Assembly: GCA_023411645.1 (NCBI GenBank)
Contig: JAEYON010000043.1
Span: 1-23,113, forward strand
Reading direction: 5' to 3'
Length of the DNA stretch: 23,113 nt
From: Bacillota bacterium
GTDB taxonomy: Bacteria > Bacillota > Clostridia > Acetivibrionales > DTU013
The notes below the pieces were generated by a model. It made no database searches and was not told the origin of the DNA. It saw only the letters and a program-made list of their open reading frames with translations. Of this stretch, positions 8,454-15,489 are shown piece after piece. Within the stretch, counting starts at the first letter, position 1; every line of letters begins with the position of its first letter. The position numbers were made by a program, and so were the translations under genes.

Positions 8454-8662
8454 GTGCAAAAAATTCGAATGTGTTCAATGCTTGCAATTTTCTAAGGAAA
8501 AAATGAGTAAAAATTTCGATTGTGTTCAGGTTCTTGCCGTTTTATGAGCAAAATTGACGTTAGTGTTCAAGTTTTATAGGTATATTTTATAAAATACTAG
8601 ACACAATCGAAATTTTTGCTCACCCGTCAGCTTATATCTGAACACAAACGAAAACTTTGCTC
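8454..8662. mobile_element. MITE-like element A: five copies of a 24-bp motif (three direct, two inverted)
   Basis: Copies of a 24-bp motif running from G(T/A)G(C/T)AAAA to GTGTTCA lie at 8454-8477, 8505-8528 and 8546-8569 on plus, and in inverted orientation at 8598-8621 and 8639-8662. Start-to-start distances are 51, 41, 52 and 41 bp. The inner four copies are symmetric about 8583.5, where TTTTAT and ATAAAA arms enclose an 11-nt loop. The outer ends read TGTGCAAA on the left and TTTGCTCA on the right, i.e. TG...CA. No ORF is present. Repeated sites near both ends are known for some transposons such as IS21-family elements, so a deleted derivative (MITE) is the favoured reading. No convincing target duplication was seen. 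It lies between two convergent genes. Confidence 0.65.
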
Positions 8663-8700
8663 ATCTGATACTATATCAGCGCAAATACATTACACGCCTT

Positions 8701-9951
8701 TTACGAACTAGACGTACCGGAGTGAGGTGCCCTCTTCTTCAGCACCGACACACCAACCGCGAGCATTACGGGAAAAAAAATGGCAGACAACAATCCTGCC
8801 TTCAGCCCAAGCTGATCGGGATTCAAACCATATGCCTGTCCAATATCAATCAGACCCTGTGCCTGCAGGGTTAGATCCGAAACCAAGCCTGCCAGCCACG
8901 GGCCGACGGAGGCGCCTAGATCACCGAATATGGCAAGCAGTCCAAACATGGCAGTTCCTCCTTTGGGCCATGCCTCAGCCGTGAGGCTCACCGTTCCCGG
9001 CCACATCAGGCTTACCGACAATCCGCAGACGGCACAGCTCAAGAGCGAAATAATTGGGATTTGCACAAATATTGTAACCGTATAACATGCCACACAGAAC
9101 ACACCGGATACAACCAATGCATTTCTCAAATTTATCTTGTGCCCAAAGGCTCCGTATAGCGTCCGCCCCAGCCCCATGAAAAGTGCAAATAGGAACGGCC
9201 CCAGCAAATCGCCAAGCATTTTCGGCACCTGAAGCCCTTTCTCCGCGAAAAGTGACGACCACTGGGACATTGTCAGTTCGGAGGAGCCTGCGCTCATCAT
9301 CAGGATCAGTGCAAGCACAAAGGTTTTGGTCTTGAACAGTTCTCTGACTGGTGTCTTTTCTTCCTCCGGCACCGTGGGCATCAGGGGAACCTTGAGGAAC
9401 TGAAACAGGTTGTATATGGGGATTAGCGACCACATCACAGGCAATAGAAACCATATATCCGCACCTAAAGTCTTCAGCAGCAGAGTTGTAACCAGAACGA
9501 CGGCCATTTGCCCCCAGCAATAAAAGGAATGAACAAGACTCATTGCAGAGGATTTTGCATCTCCGGGCAGAGACTCCACAATTGGGCTGATAAGTACTTC
9601 GATGAACCCGCCGCCGGCGGCGTATATCACGGCTGCAATCATCAGACCGGTATACGGATCAGGCATTATTTCAGGCAAAACGCCCAGACATATCAGTCCG
9701 ACTGCACAAAAAAGGTGCGCCAGTACTGCAGCCCTGCGATATCCGATCTTGTCCGCGTATCTTGCGGCAATATAATCCGCAACGATCTGCGTCCCAAAAT
9801 TAATTAGTATAAGCCGTCCGACCTTTTCAAAGGAAATGTCAAATTTGTCTTGAAATACTATGAACAGAAGCGGCGCCAGGTTGTTGACAATCGCCTGCGT
9901 GATAAATCCGGTATAGCAGGCACGAAGCGTATGTTTGAATGTATATTTCAA
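8701..9951 (-). CDS. MFS transporter, probably for a sugar or related solute
   Basis: Integral inner-membrane permease of the major facilitator superfamily. The 416-residue chain shows about 12 hydrophobic helices in two halves separated by a charged central loop (PTVPEEEKTPVRELFKTK, about 192-210). The loop after TM2 carries an MFS-A-like pattern (ARYADKIGYRRAA). The start is a TTG at 9951: AAGGAGG lies 10 nt upstream and no ATG fits as well. An extended -10 lies further upstream. The gene is convergent with the GH43 gene and divergent from the sugar-kinase remnant and the esterase. Substrate cannot be deduced; context suggests a sugar or oligosaccharide. Confidence 0.85.
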   Translation of the reverse strand: MKYTFKHTLRACYTGFITQAIVNNLAPLLFIVFQDKFDISFEKVGRLILINFGTQIVADYIAARYADKIGYRRAAVLAHLFCAVGLICLGVLPEIMPDPYTGLMIAAVIYAAGGGFIEVLISPIVESLPGDAKSSAMSLVHSFYCWGQMAVVLVTTLLLKTLGADIWFLLPVMWSLIPIYNLFQFLKVPLMPTVPEEEKTPVRELFKTKTFVLALILMMSAGSSELTMSQWSSLFAEKGLQVPKMLGDLLGPFLFALFMGLGRTLYGAFGHKINLRNALVVSGVFCVACYTVTIFVQIPIISLLSCAVCGLSVSLMWPGTVSLTAEAWPKGGTAMFGLLAIFGDLGASVGPWLAGLVSDLTLQAQGLIDIGQAYGLNPDQLGLKAGLLSAIFFPVMLAVGVSVLKKRAPHSGTSSS

Positions 9952-9996
9952 CTCCGGTATTCCTCCTTGCTGAACTATGCGATTATACTGGAAATC

Positions 9997-10005
9997 ATTA
10001 TACCA
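9997..10005 (-). promoter_or_regulatory. Extended -10 promoter of the MFS gene
   Basis: On the minus strand TGG directly precedes a perfect TATAAT (9997-10002), an extended -10. A second TATAAT lies at 9982-9987 closer to the gene. No good -35 hexamer is visible. Confidence 0.45.
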
Positions 10006-10010
10006 GATAG

Positions 10011-10118
10011 ATAAAGGGCGAGAAAGTGGTTCGTAGAATCGATGTGGTGAGCACTCTGGGAGCCGGTGACAGCTTCAAGGCCGAATGTGAATATGCCTTG
10101 TGTTCCCTCTGCCTTTGA
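10011..10118 (+). pseudogene. Remnant of a PfkB/ribokinase-family sugar kinase (C-terminal piece)
   Basis: One plus-strand frame between stops at 10008-10010 and 10116-10118 reads IKGEKVVRRIDVVSTL, then GAGDSFKAECEYAL. This is the PfkB signature 2 region (typically DTLGAGDSF.A) including the catalytic GAGD aspartate. Upstream there is no room for the other 250 or so residues: the MFS gene and its promoter occupy the sequence. The piece has no start codon with a ribosome binding site and ends early. It is best read as a decayed sugar kinase gene that once accompanied the transporter. Confidence 0.7.
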
Positions 10119-10170
10119 ATCCTCCGAATCTGGAAAAAGTGAAAGCCCTTAAGAAACGATAACAATCACG

Positions 10171-10199
10171 TTGACAGTCAATACATGGCGTGCTACCCT
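10171..10199 (+). promoter_or_regulatory. Candidate promoter of the esterase gene
   Basis: A perfect TTGACA (10171-10176) is followed after 17 bp by TACCCT (10194-10199), a weak -10, about 40 bp upstream of the lipoprotein ATG. Another AT-rich hexamer (TATTAT, 10200-10205) is too far for a standard spacer. Confidence 0.4.
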
Positions 10200-10240
10200 T
10201 ATTATAGAAATTTTGATTGATTAATGTAGCGGGGTGCAGT

Positions 10241-13021
10241 ATGTATTTTAGAACACCTATGTTGATTTTCATCATTATGATAGCGGTTCTCGTTTTATTA
10301 AGTTCCTGTACAGCTACAACAGATTCGTCCAAAGGACTGGAAGACGCAAAGTGGATTGTACTGGGGCGATATCCCAATAACTTCGCAGAGGACGGCTCAT
10401 GTGAGGGTTTCAAATATGATCATCTAGACAAATACGGTGGCGAAGCAGCCCTAAGTTCGCTGGAATCAGAAAGGCTTCCCGATAAAGCGGGGGTTTCAGC
10501 AAAACACCAAGACGGCTATCTGGATCTCGCAAACCTATTTAACAATGCCGAATGGTCAGTTGCTTATATTTATACTGAATTTAGCTCCGCAGGCGGCGAA
10601 TGGTTCCTGCATGCAGGCTCTGACGACGGACTGAAACTGTGGCTGAACGGTGAGCTTATTGTTGATGATCACACTCATCGTGCCATAACACCGCACGATG
10701 CTGTCACTCGCGTCAATCTCAGAGAGGGAAAAAACAGGATACTGGCTAAAGTCTGTCAGGGTACCGGCGGATGGGCCGCATCACTGAAGCTTTATGATGG
10801 AAAGCAGCAAAACGATTATATTGCTTCCGTAGGTCCCACTTCATTATCAGTAAAGCTTGAATCAAGTTTTGCCGAACCGGGTCAAACGATATCCTTTAGA
10901 GCAAATCTTTCTCCTCAGACCGGTGAAAATGTCCCCGTTCGTTTTCATCTCCTGGATCAGGAAAACAATATAATTACAGAAGCTGCAGGCCGAACAGGCG
11001 AAAGAGCTGAATTTAAGCTTCCCACAGAAGCGTCAGGAATCCTGACAATAACAGCTTCGTTCTCATCTTCCTCTTCCTCATCTGATAAAGCATCGGAAAG
11101 CGCTCAAACTAAGTGTCTGGTCGGCGATCCGCAAGTCATTTTTACCTCCGTCGCACAGGAAGCCCGTGAATTTGCAGCTGCATTTTCACTTGCATCTGGC
11201 TCTAATTCTTCATATACATCTGCTTCAGGTCTGCAAGACATGCCCGATATTGCTGAAAGCTTGACCTTTCTTGCGGATCGCCTCGAAGCAAAGCTGCATC
11301 CATCTCTCATCTCAGACGAATTAAAAATAAATGCCGTGGGATTTATCAAGGATATCCTGGATGCTGCAAATTCCGATAAAAATGGATATGAGGCACTTAC
11401 AGGCTACAGGCAATGGGCTTACCGCTCACAGATAGATAATAGTCTTCAGCCCTATAGCCTTTATGTCCCACAAAGCTACGACCCGAATAAGCAATACGGA
11501 CTCATTGTGTGTCTCCATGGATACAGCGGAAATGATTATGACGGAGCCCTTCATCTGGCGGAACTTGCCCCGGCGGATATGCTCATTGTTTCAGCCTACG
11601 GTCGAGGTGACGCATATTATGAATCAGTCGCTGAACAAGACGTTATTGATGTAATGGACAGGGTTATTGCCTCCTATTCTATTGATCCTGACAGGGTATA
11701 TCTTACCGGAATCTCAATGGGAGGTCTTGGAACCTGGAAAATAGGTCAGCTCTATCCTGAACGTTTCGCCGCTATTGCTCCTTTTTGTGGATGGACAGGA
11801 ACCGAGCTGCTGGAGAATCTCGGAGGACTTGGAACCTTTATTGTTCATGGAGATCAGGACACTACAGTTCCAATAAATATGGACAGAGCAGCGGCTGAAA
11901 TACTTGAAAAAACGGGCAATCCTGTTACCTACATCGAAATACAGGGCGGCAGTCATTCAGCCTGGTCAGAGTGGTCAAGAACCACTGACCCCCGCAAGCT
12001 GTTTGAATTTTTCAGATCATTCACCCGTAATCCATCACCGGAACATATAAAGGCGCTAATCCCAACTGTGCGGTACGGACAGAAATACTGGATTAAAGTT
12101 ACAGAACTTGATACATCGGCAAGCTCGAATAAAGCTACCCTTAATAATCCCGGAGGTTTTACCCAAGCTTTTCCTGAACCTGGTACGATAGAAGCGCAGC
12201 GTGTCGGAAATTCAGAGCTTACGATTACAACAGACCGGATACGGGCATTTGATATCGACCTCGCACTTGCGGGCATCGATCTTTCAAAGACCGTAAAAAT
12301 TTCTGTCAACAACCAGATTCATGAAGTTGATCCCTCTTCAGGAAACATCAGCTTTCATCTCATTTCGGACGGCATCTGGAATGTCGATAGCAGCGCCCGC
12401 CGCGCCGGGCTTGCCTCCCATGATGGAGATGGGGTTGCAGGACTATTCACAAGACCGCTTATCATTGTATACGGTACGTCGGGCACACAGCGAAAAGATG
12501 TTTTGGAGGCGGGAGCAAGGCGGCTTGCAGACTGGTCCTGGACAACGTCGGTCCCTATCGGCGTGAAGACAGGTTCCTTTCGTGTCAAGGCTGATACAGA
12601 GCTGACAGACAAAGAAATTTCAGAAAATAATCTGATACTTATCGGAAATTCTTCTGAAAACGCTATAACAGCCCGAATCGCCGGAGCGTTCAAGCCGTAT
12701 TATTCCGAAGGAAAAATATCAGTAAACGGCACCGTTTATGACAGAAGCGGTCTATGTGTCACAATTCCAAATCCGCTTGCACCTGAACAAATTGTAACCT
12801 ATTTTGACATCCCCCAAGACTTTCTCCTCTCACAGTCCGAGATTATGCGATGGTTCAGGTTCTTTCCCTCAAGGCTGCGCAGTTCCCAGATTACAGAAGA
12901 GGGATCCTATCCCGTTTTTTGCCCGGATGTAATGGTATTAACACAGAATCCTGACATCTATTCATGGTCAGGATGGTTTGATCGCAACTGGGAAAACCTG
13001 GCGGGATCATCTCGTCAATGA
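10241..13021 (+). CDS. Secreted lipoprotein carbohydrate esterase (PA14-like domain plus alpha/beta hydrolase)
   Basis: Predicted surface-anchored esterase, probably removing acetyl or feruloyl groups from xylan. The ATG at 10241 gives a 926-residue protein with a lipoprotein signal (LLSSC, C23). Residues about 45-185 resemble a PA14-type carbohydrate-binding domain (GEWFLHAGSDDGLKLWLNGE), followed by a beta-sandwich-like stretch and a serine-rich linker (about 270-285). The catalytic domain starts near 405 (YSLYVPQSYDPNKQYGLIV) and contains HGYSG, the nucleophile elbow GISMGG (S492), the acid in HGDQDTTVP (D540) and GGSHSAW (H572), the PHB-depolymerase/feruloyl-esterase layout. The C-terminal 300 residues are unassigned. 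A longer in-frame start at TTG 10217 would put eight extra residues before the signal peptide and is less likely. The substrate is inferred from the xylan neighbours. Confidence 0.8.
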   Translation: MYFRTPMLIFIIMIAVLVLLSSCTATTDSSKGLEDAKWIVLGRYPNNFAEDGSCEGFKYDHLDKYGGEAALSSLESERLPDKAGVSAKHQDGYLDLANLFNNAEWSVAYIYTEFSSAGGEWFLHAGSDDGLKLWLNGELIVDDHTHRAITPHDAVTRVNLREGKNRILAKVCQGTGGWAASLKLYDGKQQNDYIASVGPTSLSVKLESSFAEPGQTISFRANLSPQTGENVPVRFHLLDQENNIITEAAGRTGERAEFKLPTEASGILTITASFSSSSSSSDKASESAQTKCLVGDPQVIFTSVAQEAREFAAAFSLASGSNSSYTSASGLQDMPDIAESLTFLADRLEAKLHPSLISDELKINAVGFIKDILDAANSDKNGYEALTGYRQWAYRSQIDNSLQPYSLYVPQSYDPNKQYGLIVCLHGYSGNDYDGALHLAELAPADMLIVSAYGRGDAYYESVAEQDVIDVMDRVIASYSIDPDRVYLTGISMGGLGTWKIGQLYPERFAAIAPFCGWTGTELLENLGGLGTFIVHGDQDTTVPINMDRAAAEILEKTGNPVTYIEIQGGSHSAWSEWSRTTDPRKLFEFFRSFTRNPSPEHIKALIPTVRYGQKYWIKVTELDTSASSNKATLNNPGGFTQAFPEPGTIEAQRVGNSELTITTDRIRAFDIDLALAGIDLSKTVKISVNNQIHEVDPSSGNISFHLISDGIWNVDSSARRAGLASHDGDGVAGLFTRPLIIVYGTSGTQRKDVLEAGARRLADWSWTTSVPIGVKTGSFRVKADTELTDKEISENNLILIGNSSENAITARIAGAFKPYYSEGKISVNGTVYDRSGLCVTIPNPLAPEQIVTYFDIPQDFLLSQSEIMRWFRFFPSRLRSSQITEEGSYPVFCPDVMVLTQNPDIYSWSGWFDRNWENLAGSSRQ

Positions 13022-13095
13022 CATTTGTATGTTGATGAGCTTACTCTGTCAATCAACGCATTTCTGCGCAAGAGGAGTTCTTTGGACAGGATATA

Positions 13096-13124
13096 TTTAC
13101 ATATGCCATTATTGTAGTTATAAT
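13096..13124 (+). promoter_or_regulatory. Promoter of the CofE-like gene
   Basis: TTTACA (13096-13101), 17-bp spacer, perfect TATAAT (13119-13124), 41 bp upstream of the ATG. One of the best sigma-A-type promoters in the window. Confidence 0.7.
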
Positions 13125-13164
13125 ACAAGTGTAAAAAATTAGTTATTACAAGGGAGACAGACTC

Positions 13165-14355
13165 ATGGAAAGAATTGTTGGGACAGTTGTAAGAGGCCTT
13201 CGATCCCCCATTATAAATAAAGGTGACAATATTGTAAAGATAACTGCAGACACTGTGCTCAAAGCATCTGAAATCGAAGGTTTTTCCATTTGCGACCGGG
13301 ATATTGTCGCAATCACCGAATCAGTAGTCGCTCGTGCCCAGGGCAATTATGCACATATTGATGCTATCGCAGACGATGTCAGTGCAAAATTCGGGAACGA
13401 CACTATTGGCGTCATTTTTCCGATCCTAAGTCGCAATCGTTTTGCGGTCTGTCTGCGTGGTATTGCTAAGGGTGCAAAAAAAATTGTTCTTATGCTGAGC
13501 TATCCGGCCGACGAGGTGGGCAATCAGCTTATTAATATCGATCTGCTGGACGATATGGGCGTCAATCCTTGGACGGATATGCTGACTCTCAAGCAGTTCC
13601 GCGATTACTTCGGCGCTGTCAGCCATACCTTCACCGGCATAGATTATATTGATTACTACAAATCGCTGGTCGAAGAATACGGTGTAGAATGTGATGTGCT
13701 TTTTTCCAACAACCCTAGAACCATCCTCAAGTATACAAAAAGCGTCCTGACCTGCGACATCCACACCAGGAAAAGAACAAAGAAAATATTACTTGCTGAA
13801 GGTGCTCAGAAGGTATATGGACTGGATGATATTCTGACTTCAAGCATTAATGGAAGCGGATTCAATGAGACATATGGACTTCTCGGCTCCAACAAGGCTA
13901 CAGAGGAATCTGTCAAGCTCTTCCCACGTGACTGCACCCTGATTGTGGAACAGGTACAATCAGCCCTTATGCAATCCACAGGTAAAAAAGTCGAAGTCAT
14001 GGTTTATGGTGACGGCGCATTTAAGGATCCCGTCGGCCAAATATGGGAGCTGGCTGATCCGGTAGTTTCACCGGGCTATACGTCAGGCCTCGAGGGAACT
14101 CCTAATGAAGTAAAATTAAAGTATCTTGCAGACAATAATTTCGCCGGTTTGACTGGCGAAGCCCAAAAGAAGGCAATCTCTGAATATATTCAAAACAAGA
14201 ACGCTAATCTGGTAGGAACCATGGAGTCTCAGGGTACAACACCGAGAAGGCTGACAGACTTGATCGGTTCACTTTGCGACCTCACATCAGGAAGCGGCGA
14301 CAAAGGCACACCAATTGTATATATTCAGGGGTATTTTGACAACTACACTAAATGA
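13165..14355 (+). CDS. CofE-like protein (coenzyme F420-0:gamma-glutamyl ligase family), role unknown
   Basis: The 396-residue protein matches the F420-0:gamma-glutamyl ligase fold as I recognise it: N-terminal VGTVVRGLRSPIINKGDNIV, then GFSICDRDIVAITESVVARAQGN (about 39-61), NRFAVCLRGIAKGAKKIVL, and a nucleotide/metal region EVMVYGDGAFKDPVGQIWELADP (about 277-299). CofE adds glutamates to F420-0 in actinobacteria and archaea. Stand-alone homologues occur in Clostridia that are not known to make F420, where the substrate is unknown. No cofC, cofD or fbiC-like gene is present here. AAGGGAGAC precedes the ATG and the gene has its own promoter, so it is probably monocistronic. The family call is fairly secure; the reaction is not. 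Confidence 0.72.
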   Translation: MERIVGTVVRGLRSPIINKGDNIVKITADTVLKASEIEGFSICDRDIVAITESVVARAQGNYAHIDAIADDVSAKFGNDTIGVIFPILSRNRFAVCLRGIAKGAKKIVLMLSYPADEVGNQLINIDLLDDMGVNPWTDMLTLKQFRDYFGAVSHTFTGIDYIDYYKSLVEEYGVECDVLFSNNPRTILKYTKSVLTCDIHTRKRTKKILLAEGAQKVYGLDDILTSSINGSGFNETYGLLGSNKATEESVKLFPRDCTLIVEQVQSALMQSTGKKVEVMVYGDGAFKDPVGQIWELADPVVSPGYTSGLEGTPNEVKLKYLADNNFAGLTGEAQKKAISEYIQNKNANLVGTMESQGTTPRRLTDLIGSLCDLTSGSGDKGTPIVYIQGYFDNYTK

Positions 14356-14487
14356 TCATTCTACTGATTGATTCGAACTTGATGTCAGTTTAACTATCAT
14401 ATTTTTGTTGTTTTCTATTTCCAACACTCCATTACTGCATTATGTCAAATAATCGGCAAATCATGCAATTATCTTATACCCCTCACG

Positions 14488-14493
14488 TATAAT
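14488..14493 (+). promoter_or_regulatory. -10 element of the first kinase gene
   Basis: Perfect TATAAT 43 bp upstream of the ATG at 14537. No good -35 hexamer at 16-18 bp spacing. It also makes an upstream in-frame start at 14492 impossible, since that codon lies inside the -10. Confidence 0.45.
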
Positions 14494-14536
14494 GGTATTG
14501 CGCCGGTTCATTCCTGATGCGGTAAAGGAGTATTTT

Positions 14537-15358
14537 ATGAATAAGGGAGCTCTTATAGGGAAAGGCATGACAGCCGAGGTCTATGAATGGGGACAAAACA
14601 AAGTTTTGAAGCTCTATCATGAACGTTTCAGCGGAGAATGGATTCAATACGAAGCAAATATAGGAACAGCGATCCATGATGCGGGAGTGCCCTCACCGGC
14701 TGTTTACGAAATCGTTGAGGTGGACGGCCGTAAAGGAATCGTTTTTCAGCGCATTTACGGTAAATCCATGTTGAAGCATATCCAGGCAGAGCCGTGGAAC
14801 ATATGTAATTATGCAAGTCAGTTAGCACGGCTTCAATTTAGTATACATCAATGTACAGCTGGCTGTCTTCCGACCCAAACAGAAAAATACTCAGCCAGAA
14901 TACATGGTTCTTCTGCTTTACTCGGTGATAAGGAACAGAAAATACTCAATTATATTGACGGTCTGCCAGACGGAACCAGCGTTTGTCATGGAGATTTTCA
15001 TTTCAACAATATTATTGTCTCAGGAAACAAATTAGTGCCTGTGGACTGGACAAATGCTTATCAGGGTAACCCTTTGGGCGATGTTGCAAGGACCTTTCTG
15101 ATGATGAATTCTCCCGGCAAGACCTCCGGGATTGGAAATATGAATATGCTTCTGTCCCAGTACAGAAAGTGGCTTACCTATTGGACATACTTAAGTGAAT
15201 ATATGAAGCTTGCAAATGTCAGTTATAAGGAAATAGATGCATGGATACTTCCAACAGCCGCCGCCAAGCTCAGAGATAGGATAAATGGTGAAGAGAGCTG
15301 GCTTTTGGGTATGATTAATAAGCGTCTTTCGGCCGATTTACGGCAGGATGCTGATTAA
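14537..15358 (+). CDS. APH-fold small-molecule phosphotransferase, copy 1
   Basis: Cytoplasmic kinase of the aminoglycoside/choline phosphotransferase superfamily, 273 residues. It has a nucleotide loop (ALIGKGMTAEVYEW, 5-18), the ATP-anchoring lysine in VLKLY (K25), E39, Brenner's catalytic loop CHGDFHFNNI (D153) and the metal-binding VDW (D170), so it should be catalytically competent. The ATG at 14537 is chosen because AAAGGAG sits 7 nt upstream and because the paralogue at 19279 starts at the same residue. It is followed 131 bp later by a condensation-fold acyltransferase, an arrangement repeated downstream. Substrate unknown: an alcohol or amino-alcohol intermediate of the acyl pathway, or self-protection against its product, are both possible. 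Confidence 0.82.
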   Translation: MNKGALIGKGMTAEVYEWGQNKVLKLYHERFSGEWIQYEANIGTAIHDAGVPSPAVYEIVEVDGRKGIVFQRIYGKSMLKHIQAEPWNICNYASQLARLQFSIHQCTAGCLPTQTEKYSARIHGSSALLGDKEQKILNYIDGLPDGTSVCHGDFHFNNIIVSGNKLVPVDWTNAYQGNPLGDVARTFLMMNSPGKTSGIGNMNMLLSQYRKWLTYWTYLSEYMKLANVSYKEIDAWILPTAAAKLRDRINGEESWLLGMINKRLSADLRQDAD

Positions 15359-15417
15359 TAATAAAACTTTCTATAACACCATGTAATATTATCTATAATA
15401 ATGCTATATACAAAAGG

Positions 15418-15473
15418 AACACTTATATTTCCCCTCCCATAATATAATACTGTGGCACATTATGTTAAGTGTT
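15418..15473 (+). promoter_or_regulatory. Promoter region of acyltransferase copy 1 with flanking inverted repeat
   Basis: A perfect TATAAT (15443-15448) lies within CCATAATATA (15437-15446), a decamer also found upstream of the second acyltransferase (20117-20126). Perfect 8-bp arms AACACTTA (15418-15425) and TAAGTGTT (15466-15473) bracket it, which could be an operator or a 5' leader fold. No consensus -35 is visible. Confidence 0.45.
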
Positions 15474-15489
15474 ATTGAGGTGAATAAGT

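Noticed and set aside
8454..8662. Regular 24-bp repeats as a CRISPR array
   Set aside because: Copies occur in both orientations, diverge from each other, are separated by only about 17-28 bp, and no cas genes are nearby.
14492..14536. Earlier start of kinase copy 1 at 14492
   Set aside because: That codon lies within a TATAAT promoter element, and the Shine-Dalgarno and paralogue alignment support 14537.
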